DNA from: Bacillota bacterium | Lineage (GTDB): Bacteria; Bacillota; UBA4882; UBA8346 | Assembly: GCA_023435565.1 (NCBI GenBank) | Contig: JAEYRN010000030.1 | Location: 1 to 64,000 of the forward strand | Direction: 5' to 3' | Length of the DNA: 64,000 nt | Shown here: positions 18,111 to 26,386 of the stretch, piece by piece | Layout of the letters: each line of letters opens with the position of its first letter | Numbering within the stretch: the first letter of the stretch is position 1 | The notes under the pieces: generated by a model | Seen by the model: only the letters and a program-made list of their open reading frames with translations | Told to the model about the DNA's origin: nothing | Database searches by the model: none | Made by a program: the position numbers and the translations under genes

Positions 18111-19112
18111 TTAATACCAGGCGAGACAAACACGATAGGGATTCTCAAACATTTCTTTTAATGTAGCTAAAAACTTAGCTCCTTCGGAACCATCAATAAT
18201 CCGATGGTCCAAGGTTAAACTAACACCCATCATCGGCAATATTTCTACTTTTCCATTAACCGGTACCGCTTTCTCGGTAATCCGGCCGATTCCAAGTATA
18301 GCATTTTCAGGCAGATTAATTATCGGAGTAAAATAGTCGACCGGGTACATACCCAAATTACTGATAGTAAATGTGCCGTTGGTGTAATCATTAGGTAGAA
18401 GCGAACCTTTTCTGGCCTTGTCTACCAAACTTTGACGATCAGCACTTATTTGGCGTAGGTTTTTTTGATCGGCACTATTAATAACCGGTACAATTAAGCC
18501 TTCATTGAGAGCAACCGCCAAACCTATGTTAATACGATCATGGATTACAATTTCATTATCGATCAAGGATGAATTTAACAGAGGGTGTTTAGCCAATGCG
18601 GCAGCGGTAATTTTAACCAATATATCGGTGATATTAATTTTGTTTCCGGTTAATCCTTGTTCGGCCGATGAGATTTCGCCACTCAAACTTTTAATCTTGT
18701 CCGCATTTAAATCGGAAAATAAGGTATATTGCGCCGCTGTACCCAAGCTTTGAACCATTTTGGCAGCAATAGTCTTTCGCATCCCGGTCATAGGTTTCCG
18801 GGATATGGTTCTATCTAAAATAGAAGTATCCACTATAATTTTTTTATTTTGAACAGCATCAATTGTCTGAAGCACAATTTCTTTGGTCAATTTACCGTCA
18901 GTATGAATACCCAGGGTATCCAAATCGGTATTATAATAATCAAGAATTGACTTAGCTAAATTAGTAATTTTAGTAGTTTTTTTCCGTAATAAAACATCGG
19001 CGGATGTTAAGTAATCCAACCCAGGTCTGGGGTTTAGTTTTGACAGATCGATTTTATTCTCAAACGCGTATCTTTTGGCGGCAGGAGTTGCTTTTACTAT
19101 ACTCATTTTCAT
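18111..19112 (-). CDS. Dihydrolipoamide acyltransferase (E2) lacking a lipoyl domain
   Basis: The 333-residue protein starts directly with a peripheral-subunit-binding domain (about 7-43, ATPAAKRYAFENKIDLSKL), followed by a second, similar small helical unit (about 47-88), then the catalytic domain from about 105 with DHRIIDG (His303, Asp307). No lipoyl domain is present. This is not a truncated call: the ATG has GGGGGAG upstream, and the E1-beta stop is only 7 bases before it. The acyl group must therefore come from a lipoyl arm on another subunit, most likely E3. Acetoin-type and pyruvate-type complexes are both possible. Confidence 0.9.
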   Translation of the reverse strand: MKMSIVKATPAAKRYAFENKIDLSKLNPRPGLDYLTSADVLLRKKTTKITNLAKSILDYYNTDLDTLGIHTDGKLTKEIVLQTIDAVQNKKIIVDTSILDRTISRKPMTGMRKTIAAKMVQSLGTAAQYTLFSDLNADKIKSLSGEISSAEQGLTGNKINITDILVKITAAALAKHPLLNSSLIDNEIVIHDRINIGLAVALNEGLIVPVINSADQKNLRQISADRQSLVDKARKGSLLPNDYTNGTFTISNLGMYPVDYFTPIINLPENAILGIGRITEKAVPVNGKVEILPMMGVSLTLDHRIIDGSEGAKFLATLKEMFENPYRVCLAWY

Positions 19113-19119
19113 CTCCCCC

Positions 19120-20100
19120 TTATAACATCATCAATTCTTTAGCAGTTTTAACAATATCCTCAACCTGGGGTACCACGCCCTTTTCCAAGGCAGGACTATA
19201 GGGAATCGGCGTTTCCATTCCGGCAAGACGTTTAATTGGGGCATCAAGATGGAAAAAGGCTTCACTGTCACTAATAATCGCCGCAATTTCCGCCCCGACC
19301 CCACACCTCTTAACAGCTTCATGTACAATTATTACCTTGCCGGTCTTCTTAACCGAATCAATAATGGTTTCTTTATCCATTGGATATAAGGAACGTAAAT
19401 CCACAACTTCGACATCTATTCCGTCCCGTGAAAGTTTTTCCGCCGCTTCAAGAGCCCGGTGCACCATAAGAGAGTAGGTAATAATTGTTACATCCTTCCC
19501 GGTTCTCTTAATATCAGCCTTACCAATCGGTATTGTGTATTCTTGATTGGGGACCTCACCCTTCATTTTATATAGCAATTTATGTTCAAAAAAGATTACC
19601 GGATTATCATCCCTGATGGAAGCTTTCAGTAATCCTTTAGCATCGTAAGGAGTAGACGGCATAACAACCTTTAGTCCCGGAATATGTACCATCCAGGCTT
19701 CCAGCGATTGTGAATGTTGAGCCGCCGCCCCTGTTCCCGAACCAACCGGGGTCCTTAAAACCATTGGCACCTTGACCTGACCGCCCAACATAAACCTAAT
19801 CTTAGCAGCTTGGTTAACCAAATTATCAGCAGCAAGAGTAATAAAATCGGAAAACATAATCTCCACAACAGGCCTCATTCCCATAATAGCGGCGCCTACC
19901 GCAACCCCGGTAAATCCGGCTTCCGCAATTGGTGTATCCATAATACGGTCTTCGCCGAATTCCTTTAGAAACCCCTTTGTCACACCGAAACAGCCGCCAT
20001 ATACACCCATATCTTCCCCAAGCAAAAATACGTTCTCATCACGCTGCATCTCTTCCCGTAAAGCATCGGAAACCGCTTGAACATATGTAATCTCACTCAT
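19120..20100 (-). CDS. Thiamine-dependent dehydrogenase E1 beta subunit
   Basis: A 326-residue transketolase-like protein of the AcoB/PdhB type: ALREEMQRDENVFLLGEDMG at the N-terminus, PIAEAGFTGVAVGAA and a C-terminal VEVVDLRSLYPMD with VIVHEA. With the alpha subunit it decarboxylates or cleaves the substrate on thiamine diphosphate and reductively acylates a lipoyl group. The order E1 alpha, E1 beta, E2, E3 matches aco and pdh operons. The high similarity between the two families prevents a firm substrate call. Confidence 0.93.
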   Translation of the reverse strand: MSEITYVQAVSDALREEMQRDENVFLLGEDMGVYGGCFGVTKGFLKEFGEDRIMDTPIAEAGFTGVAVGAAIMGMRPVVEIMFSDFITLAADNLVNQAAKIRFMLGGQVKVPMVLRTPVGSGTGAAAQHSQSLEAWMVHIPGLKVVMPSTPYDAKGLLKASIRDDNPVIFFEHKLLYKMKGEVPNQEYTIPIGKADIKRTGKDVTIITYSLMVHRALEAAEKLSRDGIDVEVVDLRSLYPMDKETIIDSVKKTGKVIIVHEAVKRCGVGAEIAAIISDSEAFFHLDAPIKRLAGMETPIPYSPALEKGVVPQVEDIVKTAKELMML

Positions 20101-20192
20101 TGAATGTCACTCCCCATCAAAATAGTTGTGTTTTTCATCCAGTCAATTTGAAGCCGGAACGCAGATTTGCTATTCATTCGTACAAGTATTCT

Positions 20193-21155
20193 TTAGGCGT
20201 AAACTTCATCAATAATTTTTTCCAATGGAAAAACATTACTTGAATCAGCAAAACTCACTGATTGTTCGATTTCCTTTTCCACCTCAGTCTCCATCACTTT
20301 AACTTCCGTTTTTGTCATTACTTTTTTTGATACCAAATATTCGCTAAAACGTTTGACCGGACACTTAGCTTTCCATTCCGCTTCCTCTTCCTTAGTACGG
20401 TAGGCCCTGGGATCGCTTTTCGAATGTCCGTTTTGACGATAAGTTTTCAATTCGATAAGTGAAGGTCCTTCGCCCCTTCTCGCCCTATCAACCGCCTGTT
20501 TTACTACTTCATATACCGCAAGAACATCATTACCATCGCATATTACCCCGGGGATATTATAGGCCGAAGCCCGGTCCGCCACATTTACAACCGCCATTGT
20601 TTTTACGATAGGAGTTGACATCCCATACATATTATTCTCACAGATAAATATCACCGGTAGCTTCCAGATAGCAGCCATATTCAACGATTCATGGAAAATA
20701 CCAAGATTAGTGGAGGCATCCCCGAAAATATTCAGAACTACCCTACCGGTTTTCTTTTTCTTTATTGCAAGAGCAGCACCGGTGGCAAGTGGCATCCCAC
20801 CGCCAACGACACCGTTAGCACCCAGATTATTTGTATTTACATCCACAATGTGCATGGAACCTCCCAAACCCTTACAAAATCCTGTTTCTTTACCAAAAAG
20901 CTCCGCCATCATCCGGTCAAGACTAGCGCCTTTAGCGATACAATGTCCGTGTCCCCGATGGTTGCTAAAGATATAATCATCTTCTTGTAAGGCCTGAATT
21001 GCGCCGATAGCACATGCTTCCTGGCCAATACCCAGATGGGTTGTTCCGTGAATTTTCCCTTGCATGAACATTTCGTTCACTTTTTCTTCAAATTTTCGAG
21101 TTTGCAACATCCTTTTAAGCATAGTTTTTAATACTTCATTTGATAAATCAACCAT
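20193..21155 (-). CDS. Thiamine-dependent dehydrogenase E1 alpha subunit (acetoin/pyruvate type)
   Basis: The 320-residue protein has GGSMHI, the thiamine diphosphate/Mg motif FGDASTNLGIFHESLNMA and YRQNGHSKSDP with the conserved Arg/His loop. Length and motifs fit AcoA and PDH E1 alpha. It is the first gene of the complex; its promoter (21197-21225) carries an inverted repeat shared with the sugar operon. The likely products are an acyl-CoA and NADH. Acetoin dehydrogenase is a good guess because of the compact E1 and the aco-like gene order, but pyruvate or another acyloin or 2-oxo acid is possible. Confidence 0.93.
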   Translation of the reverse strand: MVDLSNEVLKTMLKRMLQTRKFEEKVNEMFMQGKIHGTTHLGIGQEACAIGAIQALQEDDYIFSNHRGHGHCIAKGASLDRMMAELFGKETGFCKGLGGSMHIVDVNTNNLGANGVVGGGMPLATGAALAIKKKKTGRVVLNIFGDASTNLGIFHESLNMAAIWKLPVIFICENNMYGMSTPIVKTMAVVNVADRASAYNIPGVICDGNDVLAVYEVVKQAVDRARRGEGPSLIELKTYRQNGHSKSDPRAYRTKEEEAEWKAKCPVKRFSEYLVSKKVMTKTEVKVMETEVEKEIEQSVSFADSSNVFPLEKIIDEVYA

Positions 21156-21196
21156 ATAAAAACACCTCGGTTTAGAAATAATTTACTTCTAAATCG

Positions 21197-21225
21197 ATTA
21201 TACCTTATTGATTGTCATATGTCAT
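21197..21225 (-). promoter_or_regulatory. Promoter of the E1-E2-E3 operon
   Basis: Reading the minus strand, ATGACA (21220-21225) and a perfect TATAAT (21197-21202) are separated by 17 bases. Transcription would begin about 35 bases before the E1-alpha ATG. The spacing to the upstream operator (15 bases) is identical to that in the sugar operon promoter. Confidence 0.75.
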
Positions 21226-21240
21226 TATTTATAAACAAGA

Positions 21241-21256
21241 TTTCACTTTTGTGAAA
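21241..21256. promoter_or_regulatory. TTTCAC-N4-GTGAAA operator, probable SorC-family site
   Basis: A perfect 6-base inverted repeat, TTTCACTTTTGTGAAA, ends exactly 15 bases upstream of the -35 box of the dehydrogenase operon. The same motif is seen at 30451-30466 at the same distance from another -35 box. A position upstream of -35 suggests activation. The nearest regulator gene is the SorC-family gene at 21381-22388. Confidence 0.7.
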
Positions 21257-21293
21257 ATTGTTCATTCGGGAAATAAACTATTAAAAATCAGAA

Positions 21294-21323
21294 AAGGCCC
21301 AAGATGTTTTTATCTCGGACCTT
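21294..21323 (-). terminator. Terminator after the SorC-family gene
   Basis: On the minus strand AAGGTCCGAGAT and ATCTTGGGCCTT form a 12-base-pair stem (two G-U pairs) with a six-base loop, followed by TTCTGATTTTT. It separates the sugar operon from the dehydrogenase operon, which has its own promoter downstream. Confidence 0.75.
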
Positions 21324-21380
21324 AATGAATTTCATTAGCGCAAATCACCGATAATTAATTTCATATTTGTTGACTATAAA

Positions 21381-22388
21381 TTAATTTGTTACACGTTTTT
21401 GAGGGTCATGAGTTTCCGTAACTCCATAAGCCGATTCCTCTAATTCTAATACTTTAGTAACAGTTCGTTCATCAATAACCAGCACTTTTAAATATTTTCC
21501 CCTTAAACAAGCCATAACAGCTTCAGCTTTTTCAACTCCCGAGGCTACGCCGATTACTAATGGGGTCTTCGTTAATTGATTTAAGTCGATGGCGATAATT
21601 TTCTCACACAAATCAATATCGCATAAATTCCCGTTAATATCGATCTTATACCCGCAAATATCGGCTGCAGCTCCCATTTTTATTAATTGTTCGGACTCTT
21701 TCTTAGTGATATACCCGGAACGATAAACGGCGCTATGCTCGGGAATATTGGATCCAATCCCAATTACTGCAATATCTGTCTTTTTAAACAGGGCAAAATG
21801 TTGTTTAATATGTAATTCCTGCATAAGCATATCCTTTAACAGTTTGTTCTGGACGATTAAAGGAGTTTGCAACAAATAACAGTCCCCGTGTAACTTGTCC
21901 GCCAAGTTTCTAGCTAAAACCTGGCCGTCCGTATCCAGCCTTTTCGAACCCATTCCGCCTAAAAGTTGGATGACATCTATTGTAAAATATTTTTTAGGTT
22001 GAAAGTTCTGAACCAAATGATAGAGGGTAGTACCCCAAGCAACACCTACTAACATTCCGTCTTGCAAGACCGAATCAAGGTAGTTTGCAGCAGCTTGAGC
22101 AACTCTTATTTTGGTTTTTTCATTACCCACTTCGTTCGGGACTACAATCACCTGTTTTAAACCGTATTTTCTTCTCAGCTGTTCCTGTAATTCCAACCCT
22201 TTAGAGGAAGTGTCGTTAATCCGGAATTCAATAATTTTTTCCTCTAGACAAGCTTTGAGTAATCGGGAGATATTGGAACGCGAAAACCCGGTTACTCTAC
22301 CGATCTCCTCTTGAGATGCATTTTCAATATAGTACATTTTAGCCACTTCGATTAAGAGATCCCTGCGGCTCATTTTATTGTTTCCCAT
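21381..22388 (-). CDS. SorC/DeoR-type sugar-sensing transcription regulator
   Basis: The 335-residue protein has an N-terminal helix-turn-helix (about 8-57, QEEIGRVTGFSRSNISRLL) and a large sugar-phosphate-binding domain with GVAWGTTL, QLLGGMGS, DIAVIGIGS and GVASGVEKAEA, as in SorC and CggR. It is the last gene of the minus-strand sugar operon, preceded by the RpiB-like gene. It probably binds the repeats at 21241-21256 and 30451-30466, with an intermediate of the pathway as ligand. Whether it activates or represses is not known; the site upstream of -35 favours activation. Confidence 0.9.
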   Translation of the reverse strand: MGNNKMSRRDLLIEVAKMYYIENASQEEIGRVTGFSRSNISRLLKACLEEKIIEFRINDTSSKGLELQEQLRRKYGLKQVIVVPNEVGNEKTKIRVAQAAANYLDSVLQDGMLVGVAWGTTLYHLVQNFQPKKYFTIDVIQLLGGMGSKRLDTDGQVLARNLADKLHGDCYLLQTPLIVQNKLLKDMLMQELHIKQHFALFKKTDIAVIGIGSNIPEHSAVYRSGYITKKESEQLIKMGAAADICGYKIDINGNLCDIDLCEKIIAIDLNQLTKTPLVIGVASGVEKAEAVMACLRGKYLKVLVIDERTVTKVLELEESAYGVTETHDPQKRVTN

Positions 22389-22519
22389 AATTCATTCCAA
22401 CCTTATAACTTTAGATTACATCGAAAACGAAGCGTTTTTTACGGACTACATAATATGTTTTATTATGGAAATATGCCGGACAACAATAATTTTATACCGT
22501 TTTCGGCGTACATGCAATA

Positions 22520-22981
22520 TTATTTAAAGTTTTCTTCTTCAAATCGATCAATCACCGCAACCTTAGAGGCCGAACCGCCTCCGGCAAATTCGCTATCGAG
22601 CCATACATCTACCATTTTTTTGGCTGTTTCGGGACCAATTACCCTAGCTCCAAGCGTCATTATATTGGCATTATTACTTTTTTTAGCCCTCTCCGTAGAA
22701 TAAATATCATGACAAACCGCCGCTTTAATACCTTTGAACTTGTTTGCGGCTAACGCCATTCCAATTCCGGTCCCACAAAGAAGAATCCCAAATTCAATCT
22801 CATTCGTTCGATCATGAATAACAGCCACAGCTTTTTGGGCAACAGCAGGATACACCTCTTGATCATCTTCGGAAAAAACACCAACATCCTCAAGCTCAAT
22901 ATTGCGGGTCTTAGTAAGGTAGTCTTTAATAATGTTCTTTAATGATACAGCGGCATTATCACAACCAATAACAAGTTTCAT
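22520..22981 (-). CDS. RpiB/LacAB-family sugar-phosphate isomerase
   Basis: ATG 22981 is chosen because GAGGG lies 8 bases upstream and MKLVIGCDNAAV is the usual N-terminus; the frame extends to 23002. The 153-residue protein has the family motif LLCGTGIGMALAANK with the catalytic Cys, and GARVIG. The usual DHA after the first strand reads DNA, so the active-site His of classic ribose-5-phosphate isomerase B is Asn here, which points to another sugar phosphate. RpiB homologues in tetritol pathways isomerise tetrulose phosphates; this would fit the DhaK/DhaL-type kinase in the same operon. Confidence 0.88.
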   Translation of the reverse strand: MKLVIGCDNAAVSLKNIIKDYLTKTRNIELEDVGVFSEDDQEVYPAVAQKAVAVIHDRTNEIEFGILLCGTGIGMALAANKFKGIKAAVCHDIYSTERAKKSNNANIMTLGARVIGPETAKKMVDVWLDSEFAGGGSASKVAVIDRFEEENFK

Positions 22982-23184
22982 ACCTCTATCCCTCACATCC
23001 AATTAATTTCAATATTGGTAGCGTCTTTATCGGAAAAGGAAATAGTAGATTCTATTTGGAACCATGCTGAATGTCAAAAAAAACCAAGGTCAAACCTAAA
23101 ACCGCTTCAGTCGACTATCTAGTTAGCTTGTTCGATAAAGCTTGTTTCAGAGTACGCCTTGGGTAAATATTAATTTTCCCACTC

Positions 23185-23706
23185 TTACTCGGAAGGGTAA
23201 ATTTTGTCTGGCTTATGCCTTCTCTTAGGTCTCTCCATTAATTCTAAAGTGATACCTATTATATTCTCTGTGTCAAGATAGGCAAAATACCCGTCACCAT
23301 CAAGGCCATATCCGCTTCCTTCCATTGTAACGCCAATTCCTGCTTTTCTAGCTATTTCCAAGGCTTCTTCCATGTTGTCGATAGCAATTCCAAAGTGTTG
23401 AACTTTACCATAGCCATTTTTTAACACATATTCGCTAAATATTGTGTCTCCTTCGATAGGCTGGATAAGTTCTAACCTTGTGGCCCCCGCATCTGCAACT
23501 GCGGTCATCATACAATATGATGTATCCTTTCCTCGACGGCGCATCATTTTCAGCAAAGGACTGCCGTATCTGTAATAGTGCCATGGTCCGATGCCGAATT
23601 TTTCGTAAAACTCTTTGACTGATTTGTCAAGATCTTCAACAACCCAGGCCACTTGAGTGATACCCCTTGCTAAAAACGGTAATAAGGAATCCTTCCCTTC
23701 CAACAC
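23185..23706 (-). CDS. VOC-superfamily (glyoxalase/epimerase-like) protein
   Basis: A 173-residue protein with the vicinal-oxygen-chelate pattern: ITQVAWVVEDLDKSVKEFYE at the start of the first half and GKVQHFGIAIDNMEEALEIA in the second, then LELMERP with a Glu ligand. The first His found in many members is replaced (AWVV). The start appears to be GTG 23706, with GGGGG 8 bases before it. It lies between the ABC permease and the RpiB-like gene. It may epimerise, isomerise or split a sugar-derived intermediate; the exact reaction is unknown. Confidence 0.75.
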   Translation of the reverse strand: MLEGKDSLLPFLARGITQVAWVVEDLDKSVKEFYEKFGIGPWHYYRYGSPLLKMMRRRGKDTSYCMMTAVADAGATRLELIQPIEGDTIFSEYVLKNGYGKVQHFGIAIDNMEEALEIARKAGIGVTMEGSGYGLDGDGYFAYLDTENIIGITLELMERPKRRHKPDKIYPSE

Positions 23707-23763
23707 AGTTCTTTCCCCCTGTCAACTTCCAAACCTTATCAAACAGAGTTCTTTGATAGTTTC

Positions 23764-24753
23764 TTACGCCTTTTTCGTACGAACTCTTCTTGAAAAGGAG
23801 TCGATAATGATTGCAATTACAACTATCGAGCCATCAAATACCTGTTGCCAGTATGCATCAACTCCGCCCAGAACAATAATGTTTCCGATTACGCCCATTA
23901 TTGCCCCGCCAAGCAATGCTCCGGCTATGCTTCCAATGCCACCGGTTGTAGCTATCCCTCCAATAACAGCCGCAGCGATCGATGGCATTACCCAACTCTG
24001 GCCAATGGCGGTCTGTGCGGAGATTAACCTAAACGACATTAAAATTCCTGCCAATCCCGAAAAAACACCGGAAATCATATATGCCGTTATTCTAACTTTA
24101 TGTTCTTTTATACCCACTATCTTTGCAGCTTCACGATTATTTCCGATCGCATAAAGCTGACGACCAAAAACCGTCTTGGTTGTCAAGAAAAGAGCGACCG
24201 CAAAGACTCCAAGCATAAAAATGATCGGGAATGGAATTCCAAAAAATGCACCTGCGCCTAAAAATAAGATATCTTCGGGAAGCCCGGTAATAGTTCTACC
24301 TCTGGTGATGGCCAAGTTCAAGCCCGTAAAAGCTGTTGATGTGCCTATAGTAAGTACAAGAGGGTTCAGCTTAAAAAATGTAATTAGAAAACCATTGACC
24401 CATCCAAGGATACTTCCCGCTAGCAAGCCGATAAACATCGCTAAAAAGGGATCCATATTTACATCAACAAGCAATTTAGCGGTTAGCACCCCGCAGAGCC
24501 CCGCTATTGCGCCTATGGAAAGGTCGATATCACCCAAAAGGAGCAAAAATCCTTGTGCAATTGCTACGATACCAATGAAAGCCAGATCCCTTGCCATAAT
24601 TGTTAAGTTATACTCAGTCAAGAAATTTTCGGAAATAAAACAAGATACAATAAATATTAGCACCAGGGCTCCAGTGACTCCGGTAAGCTGGCCTAAACCT
24701 TTACTTCTGATTTTCCCTATCAATTCATTAAATATCCTATTTGCTTGCATCAT
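23764..24753 (-). CDS. ABC sugar transporter permease (RbsC-like)
   Basis: The 329-residue protein has eight to ten hydrophobic segments and the family patterns GDIDLSIGAIAGL and GRQLYAIGNNREAAKIVGI (the loop that contacts the ATPase). It imports a monosaccharide or polyol with the ATPase (24737-26266) and the binding protein (26387-27364). The ATG overlaps the end of the ATPase gene by 17 bases and has GGGGG upstream, indicating coupled translation. Confidence 0.94.
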   Translation of the reverse strand: MMQANRIFNELIGKIRSKGLGQLTGVTGALVLIFIVSCFISENFLTEYNLTIMARDLAFIGIVAIAQGFLLLLGDIDLSIGAIAGLCGVLTAKLLVDVNMDPFLAMFIGLLAGSILGWVNGFLITFFKLNPLVLTIGTSTAFTGLNLAITRGRTITGLPEDILFLGAGAFFGIPFPIIFMLGVFAVALFLTTKTVFGRQLYAIGNNREAAKIVGIKEHKVRITAYMISGVFSGLAGILMSFRLISAQTAIGQSWVMPSIAAAVIGGIATTGGIGSIAGALLGGAIMGVIGNIIVLGGVDAYWQQVFDGSIVVIAIIIDSFSRRVRTKKA

Positions 24754-26266
24754 TTTTTCCCCCAGGTTTTGTCGCTACTTGATTAACTCCTATTATTGAA
24801 CTCAGAAGATCTTCCATGTTAATTTGGTCCTCCTGAAATTCACCAACCATTTTTCCGTTATATATAGTGATAATTCTATTTGAACATTTGACCAATTCTT
24901 CCAATTCAGATGAAATTAAGATGATACCAACGTGATTTTCCTCGGCAATCTGCTTCATCAATGAATAAATTTCTTCCTTTGTTTTTACATCTATTCCTCT
25001 CGTGGGTTCATCAAAAAACAAAACTCGAGGCATTGCTTCCATACTTCGACCGATTAGGACTTTTTGTTGATTTCCGCCACTTAAGTACATAATCTCGGTT
25101 TTACTGGATGAAGCTTTCACTTTATATTCATTCATTACTTTTTGGCAGACTTTTTCGTCCAACCGCCGATTGATTATTCCTCTTGGAGCGACCTTTTGCG
25201 GCAGCAAGACGCCGATGTTATCCCTCACACTTAAGTGAGGCAATATTCCGTGGGTTTTTCTTTCTTCGGATAGATATATAAGTCCCTGAGCTATAGCGTA
25301 TGCAGGGTCCTTAAATTTCCAATTCGAGCCCTTAAAAATTACTTCCCCACCGCTTACCGGTAAGTAGCCGAATATAGTCTGCATTATTTCAGACCTTCCG
25401 GCGCCCACTAAACCCGCAAATCCGAGAATTTCCCCTTCCCTCAAGCTGAAGGATATATTCTCAAAACCAAGCCCACAAAGGTTTTTAACTTCAAGGACCT
25501 TTTCATCTTTGGATTTTATTGGCCTATAAACTTTGTTAAGGTCAATATCCTTTCCCGACATACTTTTAACAATCCAATCAACCGTTATATCTTCAACTTT
25601 TGCATTTCCCACACAAACCCCATTTCTTAATACGGTAATAACACCATTTAATTCAAAAATTTCGTTAAGTTTGTGGGTAATAAAGATGACAGCTTTTCCC
25701 TCTTTTTTCAAGATGTTGATGACCGAGAAAAGTCTTTCGATTTCTTGTTTGGTAAGCGATGCAGTTGGCTCATCCAAAATCAATATCTTAAAATTTTCAT
25801 TCGAGAGGGCCCGCGCCACCTGTAATAGTTGCTGATCTGCCACTGAAATGTTTTTTACAAGATCGTTCGGCTTCACCCGCATATGTAATTTGTCCAAATA
25901 AGGCAACGTAGCCTGCTCGTACTTTTTTCGGTCAAAGCGTATCGAATTGAGCCCCGCTTTATTAAATGGCGCAAAAAGATTCTCGGCGACAGTTAATTCT
26001 CCAAACAAATTCAACTCCTGCGGCACATAAGAAACAGTCTTAAAACTATTAGCATCTCTTCGATTCACTTCTTTCCCATCAAGCATTAGCGACCCTTCAT
26101 CAGCTTGGTAAAGACCTGTTAGTATCTTTACGAGCGTGCTTTTACCGGCTCCGTTTTCTCCGACAATACAATGGACTTCGCCGCTTTCTACCGTCAGATC
26201 AACTTTGTCCAACGCTACTACTCCGGGAAAAGTCTTGGTTATTCCCTTAGCTTGTAATACAATCAT
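24737..26266 (-). CDS. ABC sugar transporter ATPase, two NBDs (RbsA/MglA-like)
   Basis: The 509-residue protein holds two nucleotide-binding domains. The first has Walker A GENGAGKST, a signature-like SVADQQLLQVARAL and Walker B ILILDEPTAS. The second has the degenerate Walker A GLVGAGRSE usual in this family, LSGGNQQKVLIGRSM and VLFFDEPTRGID. It drives the permease encoded next to it. A strong hairpin (26337-26372) separates it from the binding-protein gene, so it is probably expressed at a lower level. Confidence 0.95.
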   Translation of the reverse strand: MIVLQAKGITKTFPGVVALDKVDLTVESGEVHCIVGENGAGKSTLVKILTGLYQADEGSLMLDGKEVNRRDANSFKTVSYVPQELNLFGELTVAENLFAPFNKAGLNSIRFDRKKYEQATLPYLDKLHMRVKPNDLVKNISVADQQLLQVARALSNENFKILILDEPTASLTKQEIERLFSVINILKKEGKAVIFITHKLNEIFELNGVITVLRNGVCVGNAKVEDITVDWIVKSMSGKDIDLNKVYRPIKSKDEKVLEVKNLCGLGFENISFSLREGEILGFAGLVGAGRSEIMQTIFGYLPVSGGEVIFKGSNWKFKDPAYAIAQGLIYLSEERKTHGILPHLSVRDNIGVLLPQKVAPRGIINRRLDEKVCQKVMNEYKVKASSSKTEIMYLSGGNQQKVLIGRSMEAMPRVLFFDEPTRGIDVKTKEEIYSLMKQIAEENHVGIILISSELEELVKCSNRIITIYNGKMVGEFQEDQINMEDLLSSIIGVNQVATKPGGKNDASK

Positions 26267-26336
26267 TCGACCCTCCTCGAGCTTGTCAATAAAATATCAT
26301 CCGTTTTTTGTTATAAATAGTTTCTTTCATAAAATT

Positions 26337-26372
26337 ATTGGGGAATGTGCAATATTTTGCACATTCCCCAAT
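26337..26372 (-). terminator. Intercistronic hairpin between binding-protein and ATPase genes
   Basis: ATTGGGGAATGTGCAA (26337-26352) pairs perfectly over 16 bases with 26357-26372; the loop is four bases. It stands 15 bases after the stop of the binding-protein gene and 70 before the ATPase start. There is only a weak U tail on the minus strand, so it probably works as a partial terminator or mRNA stabiliser that raises the binding protein over the membrane parts. Confidence 0.75.
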
Positions 26373-26386
26373 ATTGCTTATTGCTA

